A stretch of 64,000 nt of DNA, from contig OX578282.1 of the NCBI GenBank assembly GCA_951217055.1, positions 58,721,311-58,785,310 of the forward strand, written 5' to 3'. Numbering within the stretch: the stretch's first letter is position 1; each line of letters opens with the position of its first letter. Under the pieces are notes generated by a model. It was given only the letters and a program-made list of their open reading frames with translations. It searched no databases and was not told the DNA's origin. Source of the DNA: Gerris lacustris. Its lineage: Eukaryota; Arthropoda; Insecta; Hemiptera; Gerridae. The position numbers were made by a program, and so were the translations under genes. Positions 50,601 through 62,600 of this stretch are shown here, piece after piece.

Positions 50601-53600
50601 CAGTTAGCATTGCAATTAATAATCACTTTGAAAAAAATTGTAAAATAGGCCTACAGTTGCACAAGATAAGAATTTACATATTTTTATTCAATGTTACAAT
50701 ATAATTACGTTAAGAATGTGTTTAATATACACATCTGCAATGTTTTTATCAAAGTGATTTTTAATAGCAGGGCTATAAAATTTTTTAAAAAACATATATT
50801 TGAATTTAACCAATCCAGGCTGTGTCAAACCAATTGAATAATGGAAATAAAACAAATTTACATCAAAAAATCAAATGTCGATCAGCCATAAAGCGTGCAG
50901 AAATGACTTTATCACGTAGCTTTTTCCTTCATTTTTGAGCTTGCATAACTTTTTTGCTACCCAAATATACAAAATGATTTTTTATTTCAGTTGACCTAAT
51001 ACAAGAGCCCTGTAAGTTGTGCAAAGTTCAGAATTTTATCACCAGCCCCATCGGAGATATAGAGGCCCAAAAATAGCAAATTTTCAAAAATTTCAATTTT
51101 CAAAAATTTATAAAAATAAAAGTATTCAAGTTTTAACATTGATATTTTTTTGGGTAATGCTACTGATATATGCCTACTCACATAAAAAATATCAAGCTTT
51201 ATATATCACTCCTTCCTTCAGAAAAAAATTTCCGAAAAGTGAAATTTTCTTGATTTTGATATCAAACTTCAGGTGAAGTTTTCTCATGGAAAAAAAATTA
51301 CTAGGTGAAATATGGACATAACCTAATTTAAACACTGGGAAATTACCTTTAATTTGGTTTTTGTTTCAGCCTTCTAGGACAAATAGTTTATGAGATATGA
51401 GCGTTGACGTAAATGCCCACAAACACAAAAATTAGCGTGCGAAGGAAATCAAAAATGGCCGCCACACCTAAACGGTTTAAGATAAAATTTTTTTAAGCAT
51501 TGTTTTGAACACCTTAAATATGAGGGAAACAACAGGGAAAATATAATTTTTTTCTAAAATGGTCGAGCAACCAACTATTTTATTTTTGGACCATTTCGTA
51601 TGGATTGACCCTACATGGAAAGCAGGTAGTTTGTAGTGTAGTAGTAGTCTGTATGTGTTTCCTATATGGCAAGCAAGTAGTCTGTAGTGGAAAAGTAGTC
51701 TGTAGTGTAGTAGCAGTCTGTATGTGTTTCCTTCATGGAAAGCAGGTAGTTTGTAGTGTAGTAGTAGTCTGGAAGTGTTTCCTGTATGACAACAATAAGC
51801 TACAAGGGACCCCTACAATTCAAATAAATTATCTATTAAAAATAAGTTAGTTGTTATGACCAAAGAGTTTATGGAACTAACAGTGAATAAAAAATCAGAA
51901 TAACATTCAATAGCACCATTATTTTTTATAAGTTTCAATTCATAAAATTGAATTGGTTTAAAAAATTAAAAGAAAAACTTACAAAGAGCGACAGTTTCTT
52001 CGATAAATTCCTCATGGGATTTTGACTGTTCTGGTACTTTATTTTCTCCGTCTAATATAGCATCTGTTTTCCTTTCAACATTTCTAGCTAATTCTTCTTG
52101 TTGAATAAACAGTGAAATCAATGCAGCAATCGCTGGGCAAGGAGCTTAATAAACAAAAAATTACAACAATTAATTTTTGAAATCAATGACAGAGTTTTAG
52201 AAATTTATTATTAAATGCCAAAACATTTCATCTCTCAAATGCGGACTATCATTACCAATAATAATCTCCAGAAAATTATATTGATAAGGCCACTAATATA
52301 ACATACAAATTTATTTCCCAGAAGGGATTGAAGCAATTAGTAAGACAGAAGTAACAGACCAATACAATCACAAGGAAAGGATAATGGTTAAAGTAAGAAC
52401 TTTTAAATCATTTACAAGTACAAAGTCAGTCGGTCTCAATATTAATTTTCATATTATTTATGTTATGTATATTTTTATTCTTTTTTTTTTTAATAAAAAT
52501 AAAAAAATACAATTTATTTTGTATTATATAAAGAAATTTCACTAAAATTACAGCACTTCTTATGATTGTTACTCCCCTTATAAAAAAATAGAGGGGAGTA
52601 ACAATCTAAAGAAGGTGTAGGGAATGTTCTTCCTTAGACTGTTACTCCCCTGATAAAACAGAAGTGTGATATTCCTTAGTCTAAAAGTACATTAGACTAA
52701 ACATCCCTTTTTCTTTATAGTTATTTAGTCAAAGTCATTTATATTCCAAAACAACATAGGGGAGTAACAATCTAAAGAAGTACCAAAATTACCTTACTAA
52801 TGAAATTTAAGATAAAGTGGCTCCATGTCAGGAAAATATGGGCAAAGCATTGGTGTATTTTCAAGCAAGATTACAGACAGTGACCGGTTCTTCTGATAAT
52901 AGCAAGATCAAAACCCTTCTTTCCAATTGCTCCCATCTCTATCTAAATTTCACAGTTTAGCAATTAGGCAATTTTTTAGGTCCATATAACTAGGCCTGTG
53001 GTAGAGAGTTCCAGCCACTTCACACATCATATTGAGCAATACACCACAGAAGCGAGATGGGACGATCATTAGTGAGCCATATAAATCAGACAAGGATCCA
53101 AAGACAAGGATTACGACAAGGGATCCTACGACCTCCCATTGCCCTTGATTCATTTATGACCGAGCAGATGTGGTAAGTATTTAATCCATACATGCTGGCT
53201 CTATAAATACATTAAATAAACAATTAAGTGTTTAAAACTTACTTTCAATGACAATTTCTGGAAGTTTTGGTGCTTGAGCTTCAATCATAAGTTGCCTATT
53301 AGCTTCTGAATGTTCAACCAGATTTATTAATAACATTAAACTCTGAAAAAAATAATAAAAATACAATTTTTTTATTTATTTTATTTAAAAAAAAAACAAC
53401 TTCAAAATATAATTATGCTTACGTAATAATGTTAACATTCTTAAACTATAAAAATATTAGATTACCATAAACGTAAGATCAAATTTCTGCTCTTCAGGTA
53501 CATAATCAGGGACTATAAATAGAACATGAAGACTAGTGTCAATGAGACCAGGCTTCTTACCAGCAAGTGATGAACCTGATGCTGAAAATAAATAAATGAA

Positions 53601-56600
53601 AAAAAATAAATAAATTAACAAAAAAGAAGATATCGGTAAGTAACAAGGCTAGAAAAAAAACAACATGGCCAAAGATATCAATCAGATATGAGAAAGGGAT
53701 AAAGGAGAACTTTTAATTTGAAGCTATATTTCCAAGCAAGACGAGTGATAGTCTGAATCCAACAAATTGCCGTTCAATGATGAATCTTTCTATGAAATTC
53801 CATTAATTGCTGTCCAACCCATGACCCTGCATCCGGTTCTGTTTTGTTCAGTAATTGTTAAACAAAGCTTATAAAACCTATGTTAAAGGTTATTAGTTGG
53901 TTATTAGTTGGCCTTAATTTAGACTCCAGACTCTCTTGGCGCTCCCACATTAATATCCTTGCTGGTAAATTATCATCTTGTAATTTCATGCTTCGCCGAC
54001 TGTCAAATTGTACCTCTCTTGCAGTTCTTCGTCAAGTTTTCTTCGCTTGCTTTATGAGTCGTCTCGACTATTGCATCCTTTCTTGGGGCAATTCTGATTA
54101 TCACGATATGATATTCAAGAAACAAAAGGCAGCAATTAGCATCATCTTTAGTTTGAAACCAAGGGACAGCTGTAAAGGGTTTTTTGTCAAATTGGGTTGC
54201 CTTACTCTTCCTTCTCTATTTATCTACCGTAGTTTACTTCATATAAAGAACTGTATTAAGGAATTACCTCTGGCCAACTCTACTCATTCACATAATACTA
54301 GATCCAGTCAAAATTTGATAATATCATACTGCCGACTCTCCACAACCCAACGCTGCTCCACTCTACAGATTGGACTACGACTATACAACTCACTTCCTCT
54401 TCACATCAAAAGTCTAGACTTCAAACCTTTTAACAAGATTATTAAAGAGCTTTTGGTAGAAAAAGAATTCTATAATGTTAACAGTTTTTTTAACATTTTT
54501 TAACATTTTCATCTTTTATTTTGACAAAAGTTTTACCACTTAGTGGTTGTTATACGGATTATTATTAAATTAAATTAAATTAAATTAAATTAAATTAAAT
54601 TAAATTAAATTAAATTAAATTAAATTAAAATTAGTCCTCAGTCCCGGCCTTAAAATTTTGAAATAAAAAAAACCATTTTGAAAGTTCATGAGTGGATTCA
54701 TTTTGACGTAACCTCCAACTTTTTAATCTTTGGAAATTCTGAGAATTGGGGTGTTTTTGATGTGGCATGTGTCAAATATGTCATTTTAATGATGTAGAGG
54801 AAATTTATGAATAATCCTTTCTCTTTAATTTGAATTACAAGATTTTATAATGCTAACATCAGGAAATATACAAAAAAAAAAAAAAAAAAAAATATTTACC
54901 AGAATCATCACAATTCTTCCGATACCTTCAGTAAGCTCGGAAGAAAAATACTTACATTTATTATTAAAGTCGTGTGTGATGTTAATTAAAATTTTAAGAG
55001 TTGCGATGAGACAGTCTCTAAGAACAGCTCCGACAGATAGTTTATCTTTAATAGAAGTAACAGGGTAGAGAAGTATCTGTGAGCCACAGGTCATAAACAC
55101 ACGAAGTACAGTGTCTACAAGTTCCCCGCCTCCATAAGCCAAGAGGTAATTACTGTTATCCTCATTGTTAAGAGTCACCTAAAACAAACAGATTTCAATT
55201 ACAAAATTAAACAAGCAAGGCGCGCTTCACGTAAGTACATGGGGCGATAATCGCCGGTTACTGTTCATTAAAGTTAAAATTATTAAGTGTAATATAATTA
55301 CACTCATTTTAATAGTAATATTCTTTTTCTACTCTTCAAGGCCTTTAAATTGATGTATAATGTTATGGTAACTAAAACAATGTCTAGTCACCCGCCATAT
55401 TGGCCGCCATCTTGAAAATTTTAATAATTGCATATCCTTTTTCTACACTTCAAGACCTTTAAGTTGATGTATAACATGTCATAGTTACTAAAAACACCCG
55501 CCAAATTGCCTGCCATCTTGAAAATATTACGTGTGAAATTTTAATAGATGCATATTCTTTTTCTTCATTTCAAGACCTTTAAATTGATATACAACATGTC
55601 ATGGTGACTAAAAACTTTTTTTAGTCACCTGCCATCTTGAAAATATTAAGTGTGAAAAATCCAAAATGTGTCCAGTTGTCTCAAATACGGAGATGCACCT
55701 GTGTGCCGAATTTCATGTTCCTAGCTATAGTAGTTTATGAATTGAAACAAGCAATGGACAGACAGACAGACAGAGCCGTTATATAAGGTTTCTTTTTGTA
55801 CTTTGTACAGAAACCTAAAAGGTTGCAAGACTCAATTTGTGAGTAACATTATTTTACCTCAAGAGGTAACTGATAAGCTGATTAGATCTTAGCTTATCAT
55901 TGTAGTACTTACATACCTTAAACTTACAGCTTTTTAGAGGGTTTAGACCAGTTATAATATCTTGATATTAAAGCAGTACCACTAGTCCAAACACAGATTG
56001 TCTCTGAACTATAAGAAGACATAATATAAATATTTTAACAATTTTGCATAATGATTTGAATTGGATCTTATTTTTTTTTTCTTTTTAGGGTTTCGTTGGT
56101 AAAACCAAAAAAATAAACCCTTATAGTTTCGTTCCTGTGTCTGTCTGTATGTCCGTCCGTCTGTCACTCTGTACGGTTTGAGTGAGGTATCAAATGAAAG
56201 GTATTGAAGAGTAGATTACAAAAATATATAACACTTGTAGAAAGCGTTTAATTTTCCCCGCCATTTTGTCAAAAAACATCTACATTTTGTGTGCCCCCCC
56301 CCCTCCTAAAACTATATTTCCGCTGTTACTAAAAATATAAAAAAAAATATGAAAAATGTGCGGTCTGATGGGCCAAAGAAAAATAAGAATAGCAACTTGG
56401 TCGGATTAACTGGGAATCCAAGATGGCGGCTGATTGCTGTAACGGGAAAAAAATATTATTTTAAATGTTAAGTGAGATTTCAAATGAAAGGTATTGAAGA
56501 GTAGATTACAAAAATATATAACACATGTAGAAAGCGTTTAATTTTCCCCGCCACTTTGTCAAAAAGCATGCCACCCCCCCCCCCCCCCCCCTTTACTTAT

Positions 56601-59600
56601 ATTATATTGTATATTATATTATAATAATATAAACATTTTTTAAGGTGCCATAACTAAAATATTATTATTATTTTAGGTTCAACCGATTTTTAATGGTACT
56701 CCAAACTTTAAGATGCTTTTTTCTGAGTTAAACATAAATGTAACAATTCCATTTTTTCCCTCTTGTGGTCTTTAAATATAATAAAATATTATAATTCACC
56801 AGTTCTTCTAAAAAAAAAATTCTAAAGTCTCTTTGTTCGAGAATTTCGAATTCGAGTGTTGGTTAGTTGCCAAGAAAACAATTGCAACAGATTGAAACAC
56901 ATGTGGGGTAACCCCCAAGTAGGTTGAACCATATGGTCTATTGTGTCATGAATCCAAAACTAAGAAAAGACTATTAAGATATCCAATCTATAAAGGAATA
57001 ATAATAAATACACATACAATTTTCTCATTGTCCCTATTCTATACTAATATAAATTTGTGGTAAAGTCATTTAGGGTGTATTAAGAAACTCATCTACTTCT
57101 CAAATCAGCTATATTTTTTTTTACATAAAACTAAATACTAATTAACAAATAACATTTAAAAAACAACAAATAATTTGGAGCATGGTATAAATTTTGTGGA
57201 AACCCGACACATCCTAAATAATGCACCCTAACCGACTTTACCACAAATTCATACAATTATTATAAAAATTTTGTAAATTGTTCCTAGTAGTTTTCCTTGT
57301 TGTGACCTTTACTTAGGTCTATTAAGGAATTAAAAAGGATTATGTTTGACCCTTCTTGGGTCATTCTCAACTTAACTTAGTTTTAATATATTTGAATCAT
57401 ACTTATTTTCAAGAATTAATTATTATTTAATTCCTTCATAGGCCTAACTACACAAGCATAGAATTATTATTATTATTATTATTATCTAAGATTTATTATT
57501 ATTATTATACCTTGAAGAGGGAAAGACATTTTATAAAAGGTCAGTAAACTAAACATTTTTAACTTTTGACTGATCATTACTATCCTCAAATTTTAATTCA
57601 TTATCATTAGCTAAAAATGTATAAAGATAATTTCAAATTGAACAGCTATTATTGTGACAAAACATGAAAAGGGAGGTGTTTAGATTAACCCATTCAATGC
57701 GGGTGGATCCATGCTGTGTTAACGCGCCTTGCGGGTGGATCCAAGCCCTCCCTTTCAGCCCCTCTGTAGCTCTATTCTCCGTGCCTTGAGTAGAACCATC
57801 TTGCAAGGCTCCGTCAGGCCCGCTCACGTTTGTATCCACAGTGGATCCAAACTTTTTTTTTATTTTTAAATTAACTTTTAAAATTGTTTAGATATATCCA
57901 GTAAGTAAGGTAGGTTCATGAATTGGATTACGCATTGAATGGGTTAAGCATTATTTACTCTATTTCAATATTATAAAAGATCATAGGCAATTTAAAAACA
58001 TGTAAGTAACCGTAAAAAATCGGTTACAGGGTACCTCGGAACATTTCCTCACTTTAGAGGCCACTAAAGTGGAAGCAGCACTGGGCGTGGTCAGTACATG
58101 GATGGGTGACCGTTTTGAACTGAGTGATTTTTTTATTATCATATTTAAAAAAAAAAACATAATTTTTAATATTTTATTTATATATTTTATTTAATTATTT
58201 GAATTTTGGCGGTATTTTGACAGATGTAAACAAACTTTGACGTCATAAAAATTATCGCACTAATAAATAATTACATTCGCTTATATCTCTTAAACTACTT
58301 AATGGAATTTAATCGTTTTTTTTTTTTTTTTTATATTTGTTCCTTTATTTTTTCTGGTTCCAACGATAAGCTATAAGTCAAAAACGTATTTATACTTTCA
58401 GTATTATTAACCGTCAAAGATTCAAAAATTGATAACTTCAAAATGGCGGCCAATATTAAAAAGAAATTTGGTGGGATTTTTTGTCATACAGAGGTACATT
58501 CGTGCCAAATTTCAACTCGATCAGGATCATTTTCGATATTTTTAAATATTTGCTGATTCAGAAACTGGGTTCAAGATGGCGGAAAAAGTTGATTTTCCGG
58601 GCGGCACCACTACAGGTAAGGACTGATTTTTCTTCCAAGTTTCAACTCTCTAGGTTAAATACCTTGGGCGCTACGATGATAACATACATACATACGTCAT
58701 GCTGAAATCCACTCAGGAGATCTTAAAAACACCCAAAACGGATAATTCCGTTGAAACCCCGAAAAAAATTTTTAAACAATACTTTTTCTATATACCTTCG
58801 GAGAAGGGGAGGAAAAGTAAAATTTGTATCTAGATGTAGATTAGTAGATATAACATCTAAATATTATATAAAAGGGAATACTTTTTTATTTATTATATAA
58901 ATATCTCACCAGCTTTAACAGCCAAAATAGAGATAAAAGACCAAAACAAAAACAGATTTTATACACTAACAACCAATAGTTGAATAAAGTACTACAAATA
59001 GCTCAAATAACATGCATCATAATTACAAATAACATAAATTCTGATAGCCTTAAATAACATAATAACATATAACTAAAAAAAATTTGTGTTTGTTATTAAA
59101 TAAAAACGGGTTCTAGTGAGCCAACTACTTACATTTTCAAGTACTCGAAGGCATCGATCAAGTTTCCTCATTCTCTCAAGAAGAGGTGCTTCCCAGACTG
59201 CTATTGTTGGATCAATGCAAGTAGCTGTATCAACAATCGTTCTTACTATGTGCTCCAATCCACCCAGATCTCTCAATTCTTCCTTGAACCACTCACCAGC
59301 TCGTTTTGACGTCAAACTAAGCAGCGTTTCCATCGCAAGTTGACCAACCTGAAATAAAGTGTGAGAATATAATTACAAATATAAACTTAATTACGAGTCA
59401 GTACAACAGAGCTTCTATCAGAATTAATAATTTTAGATATTACTCCACATTTGTGGACTTACAGTGATATTGTCCAGGTTCAAATGGTTTGCATGTCCTT
59501 GCTCCTTAATCTCTTGACAAAGAGATCTTACTCTCTCTTTAGTTTTAGAAAGCTGAGCATGAGTGAAGCCACAGTCGTCCAGAGCTTGGCTGGATGCGTC

Positions 59601-62600
59601 TGATTCTAGAAGACTCAACATAAGTTCCAGACTTTCACGGTCTAAGTCCATATTCAAGCGATCCTGACTAAGTACAAACATAACGGTAGCTGTGCACATT
59701 CCAAGGCTCTGGAATAATAAAAATAATACATAATCTCAATTAAGATACGTTTGAATAAGAAAATAAGCAACACAGTAAGAATATATAGCTTATGTATAAT
59801 GAAGGTTGGGCTTTTGGACTGGATATTTCAGATATCATTGTAGATATATTTTAATTTAAATCAAATTATAATTACTATTTATAAAGGGAGTCAGACAGAA
59901 AAAAATAGACTTCAGCGCCGGGACTCGAACCACGGACCTCCCCCTCATATCCAGTGTGCGGGAGCTCTAACCAATTAAGTTACACTGAAGAATACTTAGA
60001 TATATTTAAATTTACATTTTCTTAAGCCTTCTTGCCTCGCAAACCTACAATGTGAAATTCTACACAAGTATAAGAGGAACAATTTCATACTGAAGGGGGC
60101 AAGAGTGACTAATTTTAGCTCCCAAAATAATCAACCTAGCCAGAACAGATAATTAAGGCCATGCCGAAAATTTAGCTTAGCCAATGTATTAAGTATTTTT
60201 TCCTACAGTTGACCGATAAGATAATGTGGTTGTTATTGCACTCAAAATAGTACGCAAACCAGCAGATTCCTGCACTTACTACTTTACCGCACTCCAGTGT
60301 TCCAACTTTCGAACATAAAGAACTTAAATCTAAACAAAGATTAGATAATCCAAATTATAATAATAATAACAATGACAACTAATGATTATTTTTTAACTAA
60401 CTACAAGATTTAAAAACTATATATCAAATTTAAAAATGTTAAAATATAAATAAAAAAATAAAGCTAGACAATCTAAAAAAAGAATCAAATGAGATGAGTA
60501 AGTGTTATTATAAAAAAATAATAACAGCGCTTGGTCAAGATTGCTGAATCAGGCAAAAAAAAAAAGGCAACATTGGCTATAAGCAGAACAGCTAGTTTAG
60601 TTGATATTGTAAAACTTGTATCTACAATTGATACGAAATATAAACATTGTATCTCTGTTTATATGCGTAGAAAGTGATTCTTTACGTACTTGTATTCATT
60701 GCGCATGCGCATATCATAGTACTGAAGAATTCCTCTTCTTTACCACCCTAGGGCGGTAGAGAAGAGGAATTCTTCAGCATTACGCACGATTAGCGAGTTT
60801 GTTTACATTTAACAAAACTAATTTGCTGTTCTTTTATTAAAGTAACTGTTTATATCGAGTTTTTAGTGAAAAACAATGAGTGAATCAAGTGACTTTGACG
60901 GAAATGTGGAGAATAATACTCCTCCAGAAATAATTAATTTGGCAAAAAATAAACTCAATAATTAATGCCATCTTTATCAAGAGAGAGATACAAACTTACA
61001 TACAGCAAGTTTATTTTTTTCTGTATTTATTATTTAAATCTAACAATCGTAGATAAAGTACGGTACGCAACTCGTGCGAGAACGGCATTTTGCATTGCTC
61101 GTGTGGTTTTACTACCCTCGCTGTCGCTCGGGTGCAAACTCCACACTCGCATGCAAAATGCTACTTTCCGCACTATGTACTACGACCCGTAATGTACTAT
61201 TACACGTCGATGAACACTCCACAGATAAAAACTACAGATCAAATACTCACTGTTGGAAAAATTTAATGTGCAACTCGAGCTTAATGCACTCGACGCGTAA
61301 TGTACTATTACACGTTGATGAACACTCCACAGATAAAACCTACAGATTAAATACTAACTGTTGGAAAAATTTAATGTGCAACTCGAGCTTAAAGTGTCTT
61401 TGCTGCACTTGAGAGAAATATTTACGCACGAGCCGTGCCACTTGGCGCACTAGTTGCACAAATAACTATTATCTCCAGAAGGGTGAAAAAGTGAACTTTT
61501 CTCCCTAGTTTACAAGAAGGAAAGTTACTCATTGCACCCTGTCAAAGTTGAACTGGGAGTAATGGAAAATAAGGGAATCATGAACTCTCATGATTCAACT
61601 TATTATAATATCAACTTTTGTTAAAATTATGAACATTTGTTTAATGGCATCTTTACACATGTCATTTAACCTCCACAATGGTTGCCAGGGTGATTCATCA
61701 GTAAAGCAAACAAACAAGGTAAAAGCAAAATCATAATTTCTAAATGCTAATAAACTAATCCATATGTATATATTATGTATAAATCATATATTGACCATAT
61801 GTATAAATCAGTTATCATTACTATTCAATACACGAATCAGCTACCAGCTGATTCTCCCTTCTAATTTTAGTATTGAAATTCAAATAATTGCTATCTTTTA
61901 ATTTTAACGTGATTAAACTTATTTAGTGAACTGTTAATAATATTATATCTATTTCTTATTTTTATTTTATTTATTTTTTTTTTTTAAATAAATATTTACT
62001 TTTTGTTTAATAAAATACTTTTTTCTTACTCTTTTAACTCCCTTGGCTCCGCCTCAGGAGTTAACATTATGGTTCCCTCTGCTTCACCTCAAGAATTAAC
62101 TTTATAGCTCAGGGGTCAATCACTTACTTCACGCCCTTGGTGCTTAAATAACTATTGCATGAATAGCTTTCCAATTCAGAAATGGAAGCGTAAATAATCC
62201 TAGGTTAATAGTATCCAAGTAAATATGAACATCAAACCAACTCGAAAGTTGGTTGCCAGTTCGAAAAGAATAAATCATTATTAAATAAATAACAAAATGA
62301 TTACCTGGTCCTTTGAAGCATCATGAAGTGCTTTAAAGAATTTCTGTACAGTTCCATGAGCTCGGACATGCATTCTAAATGCAGGAACCATGCATTTAGA
62401 AGCTAGGGTTATAGCTGAAAGACACCTAAAACACATAAACAAATAAATTATTATGTGAAAAATAAATAAACAGGTCAAATGTGTGCTAGTCAGCACACAG
62501 CGAGGGTCCGTAGGCAACCTTGTATAGTTTAAGTAGTACCCTATTGATGGTGTTTTTTAAAATGCTAAAAAGCTTACTTTGAACGATCCTATGGGTCTGA

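Larger units (their letters stand above)
47900..51830. repeat. GTAGTCTGTAGTGTAGTAG minisatellite, interrupted twice
   Basis: Units built from GTAGTAGTCTGTATGTGTTTCC, (A/T)ATGGCAAGCAAGTAG and TTTGTAGTGTAGTAGTAG repeat from about 47930 to 49490 and resume at 51612-51790. Two transposons, 48128-48923 and 49495-51611, have inserted into what was one array. The repeat reads open on both strands for up to 206 codons because unit lengths keep frame; this is not taken as coding. The whole array lies in the Wapl intron 47873-51982. Confidence 0.9.

Noticed and set aside
49821..51276. 85- and 61-residue frames present twice as mirror copies
   Set aside because: They lie in opposite arms of the palindrome, overlap each other, and match no family. 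The duplication is a result of the palindrome.
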